Shown here: positions 1 through 8,762 of the stretch, in pieces
Layout: every line of letters begins with the position of its first letter
Numbering within the stretch: position 1 is the first letter of the stretch
Assembly: GCA_009692605.1 (NCBI GenBank)
Contig: SHYV01000010.1
Coordinates: forward strand, 1-37,236
DNA length: 37,236 nucleotides
From: Myxococcales bacterium
GTDB lineage: Bacteria; Myxococcota_A; UBA796; SXON01
Direction: 5' to 3'
The notes under the pieces: generated by a model
Database searches by the model: none
What the model was told of the DNA's origin: nothing
Seen by the model: the letters and a program-made list of their open reading frames with translations, nothing else
Position numbers and translations under genes: made by a program

Positions 1-1
1 G

Positions 2-223
2 CTCGTCGTCCGGTTCAAGAACGCCCCTCCGAGGACGATCGATCGGGAGACCGCGCTCACGTGGGCGCGGGACGGCCATTCGCTGATCCCGGTCGCTGGA
101 CACGGTCACAGCGTGACGCGGGGCTTCGTGCTGTCGCTGATCGAGGTGCGGGAGGAAGAGTTCCTGCGCACCGATACCCGCGCAGAGGCGGCGGACCATG
201 TCGGGCTTCCCGGCGCGCACTAA
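2..223 (+). CDS. C-terminal fragment of an unrecognised protein
   Basis: An open frame runs from the left edge of the window to a TAA at 221-223 and gives 73 residues, starting LVVRFKNAPPRT and ending VGLPGAH. The other frames here give Arg/Gly-rich shadow translations, while this frame has ordinary protein composition with alternating charged and hydrophobic residues (SLIEVREEEFLRTDTRAEAA). It is convergent with the acyltransferase gene, whose stop lies 25 nt away, which fits a real gene end. I do not recognise the family. The start and most of the protein lie outside the window, so no function is proposed. Confidence 0.6.
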   Translation, partial: LVVRFKNAPPRTIDRETALTWARDGHSLIPVAGHGHSVTRGFVLSLIEVREEEFLRTDTRAEAADHVGLPGAH

Positions 224-248
224 TTCGCGCCGGTCGGCCGCCCCAGCG

Positions 249-1250
249 TCAGCTCCCCGTCCCTGAGCCAATCCACTTCCGCCACCGGTCATCCTCCGCC
301 TGATCGGTGAACAGCGGGTGATCGTCGATGGTATTGCGGAGTCGGCAATGGAGGAGCCAGGGTGCATACTCGGCCGGTGACCGTCGGATCTGCTCCTCCA
401 CGAAGCGAAGCACGCGTTGGTCGGCGCCGACCTCCTTCGGGTCGATGGCCTCGCCGATGGTGCACAGCGCAGGCCCGCTGTCAGGGACCGTGTTGTAGCA
501 GGGCACCAGCATGGCTCCCGTGGAAGCCGCCAACCGCCAGGCCCCGGGGTTGATGAGCGCCTGCCGGCCGAGGAAGGTGTAGGGCTGCCACTTGTTGCCG
601 ATGCGACCGTCGAAGGCGATGCCGACCAGCTCATTGCGGGCGAGGGTCCGGTACAGCTCCCGGGCCGGCTGGGAGAGCGAGAGGAACGTGCCACCGGTCT
701 GGTCCTCGTCCCGCTCCCGGGCGTCACGGACGGCCTGACGCCACCGGTTGTGCCCAAGCAGCTCGCCGTGGGCCTCGGCGACGTCCTTCGGTGCCAGCCC
801 GCGGGCCGCGTACTGCGTGTAGGGGTAGCCGTTCTTGACCAGCCAAACGAGCATCAGCATGACCGCGCCGGCGTGCGGGTACACCCACACCACCCCCTTC
901 CCGAGGGCAAGCGCGGCGTCGAGGTGATGACGCCCCTCCACCTGCACGAACGGCTGCAGCGTCTCGCGGGTGAACCGGCCCAGCGCCAGTTCGGTGACCG
1001 CCACGCGGTACTGGATCCGGAGCGCCCTATCGACCTGCGGCTCGAGGCCCGAGCGGAGCAGCTCATCCTCCGTCAACGACCGCCCGGACCGCCAAACGGC
1101 AGGGACCAGCCGGTCGGCGCTGTGCAACGCACGGAAGACCTTGGGGTTCTCAGGGTTCAACGCCCGCCGGAGCTGCACGTAGAAGCCGAACTTTGCCACG
1201 TCCGCCGCGGTCCTCGCCGCTTCGCCCATCGCCCCACGAACGCCCGCCAT
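249..1250 (-). CDS. LpxL/HtrB-like lysophospholipid or lipid A acyltransferase
   Basis: Encodes 333 residues resembling the LpxL/LpxM family, inner-membrane enzymes that move an acyl chain onto lipid A precursors or other lipids. Family features are the block GKGVVWVYPHAGAVMLM, equivalent to the GRGV...HFGNWE region of LpxL, and the later block FDGRIGNKWQPYTFLG followed by a small-residue helix and LVPCYNTVPD. In the usual H-x4-D/E dyad the His is present (HAGAVM) but the acidic residue is replaced by Met, so the catalytic mechanism or even activity is uncertain. I chose the ATG at 1250 because it overlaps the hcrB stop as TGATG; a longer frame to 1313 would run far into hcrB. It is the last gene of the hcr unit. 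There is no obvious N-terminal signal or transmembrane helix at this start. The exact substrate is unknown. Confidence 0.75.
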   Translation of the reverse strand: MAGVRGAMGEAARTAADVAKFGFYVQLRRALNPENPKVFRALHSADRLVPAVWRSGRSLTEDELLRSGLEPQVDRALRIQYRVAVTELALGRFTRETLQPFVQVEGRHHLDAALALGKGVVWVYPHAGAVMLMLVWLVKNGYPYTQYAARGLAPKDVAEAHGELLGHNRWRQAVRDARERDEDQTGGTFLSLSQPARELYRTLARNELVGIAFDGRIGNKWQPYTFLGRQALINPGAWRLAASTGAMLVPCYNTVPDSGPALCTIGEAIDPKEVGADQRVLRFVEEQIRRSPAEYAPWLLHCRLRNTIDDHPLFTDQAEDDRWRKWIGSGTGS

Positions 1251-2173
1251 CAGGCGCTCGTCAACGCGGCGGCAGCTCGGGCCACCTCGACCCGCACCAT
1301 CTTCTTGCGCCAAGTCGCCGCGGGCAGGTGCGTAGACAACGGCTGACAGGCGCGGAACGCCGCTTCGGCGAGGTCAGCCGGGGTCGCCGCTTCGACGAAG
1401 ATCGGTGACGGCGAGACGGAGGACACCACCGCGGACCAGAGCCCCCCGTCAACCGGAGCGCGCACCGCGACCAGGACCAACGCGTAGTCGATCGCCTGAC
1501 GGGTCCGGAGCTTGCGGTGCCCCACCGCCCTTCCAGCGAGGGGGACATGCACCGCGGTCAACACATCGTCCGGTTCAAGCCGAAGCCACGCCATCCCGTC
1601 GTCGTGATACATCGACGAGACTGGGATGCGTCGAACGCCACGAACCGAGACGAACTCGGCCTCGGCACCGAGCAACCACAGCGCCGGAACGGTGTCGGCG
1701 GAGTGCGCCGCGTAGCAGCCGCGCCCCTTCGGCGCGACATGGCACACCGTACCCTCTCGCTTCAGGCAATACCCTAAGGAAGCACGCCAACCCGCCGGCT
1801 GGTTGTAATACAAACAGCGTGTGTCGAGCATCAGGTTGCCGCCCAACGTGGCCATCCCCTGGATCGTCGGAGTAGCGACCGTGCGGCACGCCGCCGCAAG
1901 CGAAGGAAGGTGCTCAAGCACCGTCGGGTGGCGTGCGACCTCGCGCAGCGTGGTTCCGGCCCCGACGCTCAGCACCCCATCGGCGACGCTCACCCCGCGT
2001 AGGCCCAACCGGCGGGTGGAGACCAGCAGCCGCGGCTCGAAGAGCCGGTGCTTCATCGACACGAGCAGGTCGGTCCCCCCGGCGACCAGCCGCGACCCCG
2101 GTGTTCCCAAGAGCCGCGATGCCTCAAGCACCGTCGTGGGCGCCGCGTACTCAAACGTCGGGAGCGGGAGCAT
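1250..2173 (-). CDS. hcrB: 4-hydroxybenzoyl-CoA reductase, beta (FAD, extra 4Fe-4S) subunit
   Basis: A 307-residue FAD-binding subunit of the xanthine oxidase family. The FAD motifs AGGTDLL (about residues 31-37) and TLGGNL (109-114) are present. Directly after the second motif is an insertion of about 40 residues with four cysteines at 120, 136, 144 and 153, spacings of 16, 8 and 9. As I recall it, the Thauera aromatica 4-hydroxybenzoyl-CoA reductase beta subunit binds an additional [4Fe-4S] cluster with cysteines of exactly this spacing, and ordinary xanthine or CO dehydrogenase medium subunits lack the insertion. The subunit passes electrons between the FAD and the FeS chain. The ATG overlaps the hcrA stop as TGATG, so the two are probably translated together. 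What could differ is the exact aromatic-CoA substrate. Confidence 0.9.
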   Translation of the reverse strand: MLPLPTFEYAAPTTVLEASRLLGTPGSRLVAGGTDLLVSMKHRLFEPRLLVSTRRLGLRGVSVADGVLSVGAGTTLREVARHPTVLEHLPSLAAACRTVATPTIQGMATLGGNLMLDTRCLYYNQPAGWRASLGYCLKREGTVCHVAPKGRGCYAAHSADTVPALWLLGAEAEFVSVRGVRRIPVSSMYHDDGMAWLRLEPDDVLTAVHVPLAGRAVGHRKLRTRQAIDYALVLVAVRAPVDGGLWSAVVSSVSPSPIFVEAATPADLAEAAFRACQPLSTHLPAATWRKKMVRVEVARAAAALTSA

Positions 2174-4542
2174 CAGCTGGACTCCGGCGGGCGCTGCGCG
2201 GCGGCCCGGGCAGCCCGGCTGATCTCGGCCAGGACCACCTCTGGCGTGAACGGGGGTCGGGTGAACCAGATGCCGGTCGCGTCGTGGAGCGCGTTGGCGA
2301 TCGCAGGCACCGTGGAGAGCTGCGGCCCCTCCCCTGCTTCCTTCGCGCCGAACGGCCCGTTGGGATCGTGGGTCTCGACGATGAAGGTCTCAATCTCTGG
2401 CGTCTCGTGCACCGTCGGGATCTTGTATTCGAGCAGGCTCGGCACCGCGTGCAGGCCGCCTCGGTACCGCTGCTCCTCAAAAAGCGCCTCGCCGACCCCC
2501 ATGTAGACGCACCCCTCGATCTGACCTTCGACGATGGTGCGGTTGATCGCCCGCCCGCAGTCGTGCGCCACCCAGATCTTGTCCACGACGACGATGCCCG
2601 TCTCAAGGTCGCACGACACCTCGGCCACCTGGGCGGTGAACGAGTAGGCCGGAGAAGGCCCCACCGACTGCCGGCGGAACCGACTGCCGATCTTATGTGG
2701 CTTGTACCCCCCTACTTCCCCGATAGGACCAAACATCTCCTCGGCCAGCCAGACAGCGTCCACGAACGAGAGCGCCCGATCGGGAGCTGTCGTGACGAAC
2801 ACCCGCCGCCCATTGAAGGTCAGCGCCGCCGGCTCTACGCCCAGCTTGGCGGCCACCGCAGCGGCGAGCTTCTCCCGGACCTTGTCCGATGCCGACACAC
2901 AGGCGTTACCCGCCATGAACGTCACGCGCGAGGAATAGCTGCCGAGGTCCACCGGAGTCAGCGATGTGTCGCCCTCGATGACCCGGACGTCGGATGGCTC
3001 GATCCCGAGGCGCTCGGCGCACAGGGCGGCCAGCATGTGCACGCTCCCCTGCCCGCAGTCGGCGGTGCCCGAGTAGAGGGTCACCTCCCCTGAACGGTCC
3101 ACCTTAAGCTGGACACAGGACTGGGAAAGCTCGTTCTGGTAGACCGGGTGCAGCGCGCCGCACATGTAGGCGGACGCGGCGAGGCCGAGGCCCCGCCCGG
3201 GCCCGAGTGCGCCGCGACGCGTGTGGTACCCACTCGCCGTGACGACCGCGTCGATGCACTCCCGCATACCGACCGAGGTGACCTTCAAGCCGTTGCAGGT
3301 CTCCGTGTCGGGTGCGATACAATTGGCCCGTCTCATCTCGGCCGGGTCGAGCCCCAGCGCTTGGGCGGCTCGGTCAATGTGCATCTCAAGGGCGAGGCGT
3401 GGCTGGATGGCGCCGTGCCCGCGCTTCGGACCGCACGGTGGCTTGTTGGTATACAGCCGGTGCGACTCGAACCGGTAGTTCTCGAGTGTATACGGCAGTG
3501 GCATGAAGACGCCAAGGTAGTAGCTGGTGACGACACCGTAGCTGGCGTAAGCACCGCCCTCGGCCCACGCCTTGAAGTCGATCGCGGTGATGCTGCCGTC
3601 CTTCGCGAAGCCCATCTTCAGCCACATGCGGGTCGGGTGACGCCCGCGGTGGGTGTAGAACACCTCTTCCCGCTCGAGCGTGATCTTCACCGGTCTCCGA
3701 AGCTTACGCGCCAGATGGGCGGCCACGATGTCGGTGCAGAACGGGTCACACTTGCCGCCATACCCGGCGCCAACCGTAGGCTTGATCAACCGGATGTCTT
3801 GCTCCCGCATGCCGAGCACGTGCGCCACGTCCCGGTGCACGTAGTGCGGGTTCTGAGTGCTCGACCACAGGGTGAGCTTGCCGTCCGGCTCGAGGTTGGC
3901 GAGCGCGACGTGTGTTTCAAGCGGCACATGCGTGCTTCCCGGATACTCGTAGGTGTCCTCAATCACAACTTCGGCTGCGGCAAAGCCCTTGTCGATGTCT
4001 CCATACTCCTGAAAGATCCGCCGGAGGATGTTCGAAGGCTTCCGTGACCCTTCGTGGATGTGGGGTTTGGACGGGTCGAGCGCGTCCTCGATGGTCAGGA
4101 CTGCGGGCAGTGGCTCATACTCCACCTTCACCGCCCGAACGGCACGATGGGCGGTCTCCTCGTCCACAGCGGCGATACATGCGATCGCCTCACCGATGTA
4201 TCGCACCTTGCCGATCGCCATGGCCGTCTCGTCCTGAGCCACCGGGATCACGCCGTACTTCTGCGGCAGCTCCGAGCCTATGGCGTAGCCGACGACGCCC
4301 GGCATCGCCAACGCACCCGACACATCGATCGATACAATGCGCGCGTGTGGCTGGGTGGAACGAACGAACTTCCCAACCACCATGCGGGGAAGATGGAGAT
4401 CGTCGGTGTACAGCGCAGCGCCAAGGATCCGGGCGCGGCCATCGATCTTTGGCCCAGCACGGCCGAGCACCCCGCCCTCCGCGGCCTCTCCCGAGTGTGT
4501 AGCGTACACCGCCCATCCTGGGCGATTCTCGCTGTCACTCAT
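2173..4542 (-). CDS. hcrA: 4-hydroxybenzoyl-CoA reductase, alpha (molybdopterin) subunit
   Basis: A 789-residue molybdenum-cofactor subunit of the xanthine oxidase family, with an N-terminal a/b hammerhead domain (GRARILGAALYTDDL, about residues 30-50) followed by the Mo-binding domains. Visible motifs include VGAGYGGKCDP, the Pro/Gly-rich PPCGPKRGHG, AHDCGRAINRTIVEGQIEG and, near the C-terminus, GPFGAKEAGEG. The Glu of GAKE, about residue 735, matches the conserved catalytic Glu of the family. In 4-hydroxybenzoyl-CoA reductase this subunit reductively removes the phenolic hydroxyl, giving benzoyl-CoA. The ATG at 4542 overlaps the end of hcrC by 8 nt and is preferred to an upstream start at 4686, which would add a 48-residue Arg-rich tail lying inside hcrC. 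The assignment rests mainly on the partner subunit HcrB. Confidence 0.88.
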   Translation of the reverse strand: MSDSENRPGWAVYATHSGEAAEGGVLGRAGPKIDGRARILGAALYTDDLHLPRMVVGKFVRSTQPHARIVSIDVSGALAMPGVVGYAIGSELPQKYGVIPVAQDETAMAIGKVRYIGEAIACIAAVDEETAHRAVRAVKVEYEPLPAVLTIEDALDPSKPHIHEGSRKPSNILRRIFQEYGDIDKGFAAAEVVIEDTYEYPGSTHVPLETHVALANLEPDGKLTLWSSTQNPHYVHRDVAHVLGMREQDIRLIKPTVGAGYGGKCDPFCTDIVAAHLARKLRRPVKITLEREEVFYTHRGRHPTRMWLKMGFAKDGSITAIDFKAWAEGGAYASYGVVTSYYLGVFMPLPYTLENYRFESHRLYTNKPPCGPKRGHGAIQPRLALEMHIDRAAQALGLDPAEMRRANCIAPDTETCNGLKVTSVGMRECIDAVVTASGYHTRRGALGPGRGLGLAASAYMCGALHPVYQNELSQSCVQLKVDRSGEVTLYSGTADCGQGSVHMLAALCAERLGIEPSDVRVIEGDTSLTPVDLGSYSSRVTFMAGNACVSASDKVREKLAAAVAAKLGVEPAALTFNGRRVFVTTAPDRALSFVDAVWLAEEMFGPIGEVGGYKPHKIGSRFRRQSVGPSPAYSFTAQVAEVSCDLETGIVVVDKIWVAHDCGRAINRTIVEGQIEGCVYMGVGEALFEEQRYRGGLHAVPSLLEYKIPTVHETPEIETFIVETHDPNGPFGAKEAGEGPQLSTVPAIANALHDATGIWFTRPPFTPEVVLAEISRAARAAAQRPPESS

Positions 4543-5053
4543 CGCTGCCGCCCTGCGCAGGCTGCGAGGCCTCGCGCTGCGATGCCGCTCGCGCCGCCGC
4601 GAGGATCTTGGTGTACCCGGTACATCGGCAGATGTTGGAGCCGAGGGCCTGCCGGATAGCCTCGTCGTCCGCGGCTGGGTCCTCACTGTACAGGTGCGAC
4701 AGGCAGAGCACGATGCCCGGGGTGCAGTAGCCGCACTGGCTGGCGACGTGCTCGTCGAACGCAGCGACGATGCGGGCCTCGTCTGGGCCCGCCCCCTCGA
4801 TCGTCCTCACCGCCAGACCCTCCACCTCGACGGCCAGCGTGATGCACGACAACCGAGGAATGCCGTCCACGAGCACAGTACACGCGCCACAGTCCCCAAC
4901 GTCACATCCGTGCTTGGAGCCGTTCAGGCCAAGGTCCACCCGGAGGAAGTCCAGCAGCGTCCGGGACGAGGGACAGAGCCGGCGAACGCTGTCCCCGTTG
5001 ACGGTGAGCGCCACAACCCGCTCCCCGGCGGCCTCGTTGGTCGAATCGGACAT
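4535..5053 (-). CDS. hcrC: 4-hydroxybenzoyl-CoA reductase, gamma (2x[2Fe-2S]) subunit
   Basis: A 172-residue small subunit of the xanthine oxidase family carrying two [2Fe-2S] clusters. The plant-ferredoxin-type set is GCDVGDCGACTV plus the later Cys of PRLSC (Cys 50, 55, 58, 70). The second set is QCGYCTPG and NICRCTGY (Cys 107, 110, 142, 144). It takes electrons from ferredoxin toward the Mo site in the 4-hydroxybenzoyl-CoA reductase complex. It is the first gene of the unit, and the order C-A-B matches that known from Thauera. A clear ribosome binding site, AGGAGA, lies about 7 nt before the ATG. The last roughly 20 residues are Ser/Gln-rich and look like a dispensable tail. Confidence 0.9.
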   Translation of the reverse strand: MSDSTNEAAGERVVALTVNGDSVRRLCPSSRTLLDFLRVDLGLNGSKHGCDVGDCGACTVLVDGIPRLSCITLAVEVEGLAVRTIEGAGPDEARIVAAFDEHVASQCGYCTPGIVLCLSHLYSEDPAADDEAIRQALGSNICRCTGYTKILAAARAASQREASQPAQGGSDE

Positions 5054-5141
5054 CCATTCTCCTGAACTTCCTTCTATCCGCTCGCGGGCTTTTCAGGCCA
5101 TGATAGCCATCGACGGCTTTCACCCAAACCAGAGGTCCGGT
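5054..5141. promoter_or_regulatory. Divergent promoter region between hcrC and a lipoprotein gene
   Basis: These 88 nt separate two divergent genes and must hold the promoter of the hcr unit. On the minus strand a TATCAT at 5105-5100 could be a -10 element, about 40 nt before the hcrC start. It lies in a nearly symmetrical stretch, GGCCATGATAGCC (5097-5109), so a -10-like sequence also reads toward the lipoprotein gene. I see no convincing -35 box and no clear long operator palindrome. This is inference from short matches only. Confidence 0.3.
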
Positions 5142-6209
<1,068 letters not shown>

Positions 6210-6235
6210 TCGGATGGCGGGCGGCCGCGCGAGCC

Positions 6236-7099
6236 CTACCCCCGCAGCGTCAGGATCCTCGCGTAGATCTCCCGCCGGGGTAGCCCGGTCTGGGCCGCCA
6301 CCACATCGCGGACCTGCTTTGCGTCCATCCCTTCCGCCAGCAACGAGAGGATGCGCGTGTCCGGGTCCACCGCCTCCGGGGCCCCGCGCCCCACAAGGAG
6401 GACGACCTCACCACGGGTCTCCGCAGCGAGCGCGGCCCGCGCCGCGACCGCAGTCCCGCTGATCCACTGTTCGTGGTCCTTGGTCAGGTTTCGTGCCACC
6501 ACCACCTGGCGGTCCGGCCAGACCGCCGCGAACACATCGAGCGTCGCGCCGAGACGACGCGGCGACTCGTAGAAGACCAGCGTCCCATCGAAGCCCGCGA
6601 GCTCAGCGAGCCGCGCCCGGAGCGCAGGCCCGGACGCCGGCAGAAACCCACCGAAGGCGAACTGGTCGGTGGGAAGCCCGCTGCCGATCAGCGCCGCGAC
6701 GGCCGCGCAGGCGCCAGGCAGCACGTCAACGCCGAACCCGGCTCCGCGCACCCGGGCGACGACCCGGAAGCCGGGATCCGAAATCAGCGGGGTCCCAGCA
6801 TCCGAGACCACCCCCACCGTCCGGCCCGCCTCAAGGTGAGCCACGATCTCGTCGGCGCGGGCGTCTTCGTTGTGGTCGTGACAGCTGCGCGTCGCACGGG
6901 CGATCCCATGGTGCCGGAGCAGGTCCGCCGTCACTCTGGTGTCCTCGGCGTAGAGCTCGTCTACCTCGCGCAGGGCACGCAAAGCCCGCAGGGTGATGTC
7001 TTCCGGGTTCCCGATCGGCGTGGCGATGAGGAGGAGCCGGGCACTCAATTCGAAGCGCGGCTCGCGAGCGCGATGTCGGTCAAGCCGGCCACCCGGCAC
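6236..7099 (-). CDS. rsmI: 16S rRNA (cytidine-1402 2'-O)-methyltransferase RsmI
   Basis: An SAM-dependent tetrapyrrole-methylase-fold enzyme that 2'-O-methylates C1402 in the ribosomal P site. Recognisable blocks are LLLIATPIGNPEDITLRALR at the N-terminus, AEDTR, VVSDAGTPLISDPG and VFYESPRR, in the family order. The length of 270-287 residues is normal. The start is uncertain. The outer limit given here is a GTG at 7099 with AAGG about 10 nt upstream, but its first 17 residues overlap the tolR-like gene and look out of frame. A TTG at 7048 overlaps the preceding stop as TTGA and would give the more usual short N-terminus. It is the last gene of a unit with tolQ and tolR homologues. Confidence 0.93.
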   Translation of the reverse strand: MPGGRLDRHRAREPRFELSARLLLIATPIGNPEDITLRALRALREVDELYAEDTRVTADLLRHHGIARATRSCHDHNEDARADEIVAHLEAGRTVGVVSDAGTPLISDPGFRVVARVRGAGFGVDVLPGACAAVAALIGSGLPTDQFAFGGFLPASGPALRARLAELAGFDGTLVFYESPRRLGATLDVFAAVWPDRQVVVARNLTKDHEQWISGTAVAARAALAAETRGEVVLLVGRGAPEAVDPDTRILSLLAEGMDAKQVRDVVAAQTGLPRREIYARILTLRG

Positions 7100-7524
7100 T
7101 TTGCGATGACCTTCATGATGAGATCATAGGTCGCGGCCTCATCGCCGCGGATCACCACGCGCGTGATGTTCCCCCTCGCCTTCACCGCGGAGAGCGCGTC
7201 CGACAGGGCCTCCATCGTGACCTCATCGGAGTCGACGAACAGGGTGCCGTCGGGCAGGATCGAGATGACCACGTCTTTCGGTACCAGCGGGGAGTCCCCG
7301 GTGCCCTGCGGAGTCTGGACCTGCAGCGCGCGCTCGGACTGCAGCCCTTTTGTGCTCTGACTCGACGCCTTCTCAGCCTCGACCATCGAGCTCGACACCA
7401 CCATGAAGATGATCAGCAGGACCAGGAAGATGTCGGTCAACGGGGTGATGTTGATCTCGGCGAAGATCGTGTCGTCGTCGCCGCTGCCATCATCCGCGGA
7501 GCTACTGGACGGGGATGCCTGCAC
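7045..7524 (-). CDS. ExbD/TolR family proton-motive-force transducer
   Basis: A 159-residue inner-membrane protein with a short acidic cytoplasmic N-terminus, one transmembrane helix (about residues 28-47, TPLTDIFLVLLIIFMVVSSS) and a periplasmic domain. The Asp at about 31 within the helix start is the proton-carrying residue conserved in ExbD and TolR. With the TolQ/ExbB-like protein encoded just upstream (23-nt overlap) it should form a rotary or stator complex powering an outer-membrane or envelope process. No TonB, TolA, TolB or Pal is encoded nearby, so the choice between TolR and ExbD stays open. The periplasmic part ends VVIRGDEAATYDLIMKVIAKC, typical of the family. Confidence 0.9.
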   Translation of the reverse strand: MQASPSSSSADDGSGDDDTIFAEINITPLTDIFLVLLIIFMVVSSSMVEAEKASSQSTKGLQSERALQVQTPQGTGDSPLVPKDVVISILPDGTLFVDSDEVTMEALSDALSAVKARGNITRVVIRGDEAATYDLIMKVIAKCRVAGLTDIALASRASN

Positions 7525-8194
7525 TCACGCCCCCCGGCCCGGGTTGGGCCTGAGCCGCCGACGCCACAGGCCCGCGCGCCCGGATCAGCTCGAGGCATTC
7601 GTCCGCGGAGTACGCCAGCCGACGGGCGACCGCCCCCCCAAGGTTCTGCAGCAAGTTGAACAGGACCACCGCCTCCAGCGCCACAAAGAGCCCGACCGCC
7701 GTGGCGATCAGCGCCTGGGAGATGCCCGCCGATACCACCGCGAAGCCGCCCTGCCCCGACTCGCCGATCGCCCGAAAGCTGCCCATGACGCCGATGACGG
7801 TGCCCAGTAGCCCCACGAAGGGCATCAGCGCACCGGCCGTACCCAGAACCCAGAGCCACGACTTGTACGCGGCGACAGCGCGGCGCTGCTCCCGCGCGAT
7901 GGCCATCCCCGCATCACCGCAGACCTTGCCGTTCGCCCGATCGAGGGCAGCCGCAAAGACGCGTCGGATCGGCAATCCGACCTCGCCGCAGCCCTGCCGT
8001 GCATCCTCGAACTTGCCGAGCCGCAGCGGGACGAGCACTCGCAGCTCGACGCTCCGCATGGCCCAGAAGCCTCGCGCCATCATCAACGTGCGTTCGAGCG
8101 CGACCGCGACGATGAACACCGAGGTGAGCACCATCAGGATCATCAGCGGATCTTCCTGCAGGCGACCGAGGAGAAGCTGAAAGGTAGAGGACAT
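7502..8194 (-). CDS. MotA/TolQ/ExbB family proton channel
   Basis: A 230-residue inner-membrane protein of the TolQ/ExbB family, the multi-subunit channel that works with ExbD/TolR. There is one hydrophobic helix near residues 15-35 and two more in the family-typical C-terminal half, including WLWVLGTAGALMPFVGLLGT followed by ISQALIATAVGLFVALEAV. The GLLGTVIG block and the ALIATAVGL block are the signature regions. It is the first gene of the tolQ-tolR-rsmI unit. The next gene overlaps its 3' end by 23 nt. The last 20 residues (AAQAQPGPGG) are low complexity. Confidence 0.9.
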   Translation of the reverse strand: MSSTFQLLLGRLQEDPLMILMVLTSVFIVAVALERTLMMARGFWAMRSVELRVLVPLRLGKFEDARQGCGEVGLPIRRVFAAALDRANGKVCGDAGMAIAREQRRAVAAYKSWLWVLGTAGALMPFVGLLGTVIGVMGSFRAIGESGQGGFAVVSAGISQALIATAVGLFVALEAVVLFNLLQNLGGAVARRLAYSADECLELIRARGPVASAAQAQPGPGGVSAGIPVQ

Positions 8195-8282
8195 GGACGG
8201 GCCGCTTAGCGCGGATTCGGGACTCCCGCGAGCGAGCGGGACCTTTGGAGACAGCCAAACCCGGTCCAGAGGCTACCGGGAC

Positions 8283-8762
8283 TCACCGACGACGACGACT
8301 CAGGGCGAGCAGGGAGAACGGCGCGAGCAGAGAGAAGAGCCCGAGCGCTGCCGTGGCGGCGGTCGGCCTCAGGCCGGAGGGGTCGCTGGCACACCCGCAG
8401 CGCGCGGAGCCGGCGTCGAAGTCCCCGGAGTCCCTGACATCCCCGGAGTCCCCGGAGTCCCGGTGGGAGTCTCCGTTTTCAAGCCGATAACCGAGATGAT
8501 CCACAATGGCCTCCGCTTCATCGGTCCGACGGGCCGGCGCGGATCTGTCGAGGCTGCAGGTGACGCGCCATCTGGCGGTCCGGCTGATCAGGGCCGCATG
8601 GCGTCCACGAACCCTATCAGCGTTCGGCGTTTCTCCCTCCACGGTTCGCGCGGGCGGGCTCGGCCCCCGGGAACAGCGGCCCTTCACCGATCCTTGGTCC
8701 CGAGAGGGGAAGGACGACGGTGCTCGCAAAGGCGCAAAGACGCAAAGCCGGACTCCGGTCAC
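8283..8762 (-). pseudogene. Probable gene remnant ending in a MYXO-CTERM-like sorting tail
   Basis: The frame on the minus strand ends with a tail that matches the MYXO-CTERM plan: an acidic Ser/Gly/Asp linker (DSGDSGDVRDSGDFDAG), a Cys pair (RCGC), a hydrophobic helix of about 20 residues (AALGLFSLLAPFSLLAL) and a terminal Arg cluster (RRRR) just before the stop. In Myxococcota such tails direct proteins to surface anchoring after processing at the Cys. Upstream of the linker the frame gives no recognisable domain or signal peptide, and its first residues read through the GCAAAG repeat. I therefore take it as the 3' remnant of a larger gene, or a frameshifted one. Only the last 55-60 residues (about 8283-8460) are supported. 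Confidence 0.45.
8725..8749. repeat. Tandem 8-nt repeat GCAAAGNC
   Basis: Three contiguous 8-nt units, GCAAAGGC, GCAAAGAC and GCAAAGCC, occupy 8726-8749. They lie only about 10 nt beyond the stop of the deleted GxxExxY gene. Similar CGCAAAGGCGCAAAGACG sequences occur as dispersed repeats in various bacterial genomes; I recall this from general exposure and cannot verify it here. On the minus strand it would read as the peptide LCVFAPLR, which I regard as non-functional. Confidence 0.7.

Noticed and set aside
8224-8241. Hairpin TCCCGC/GCGGGA upstream of the tolQ-like gene
   Set aside because: Only 6 bp, no T-run, and such hairpins are expected by chance at this GC content.
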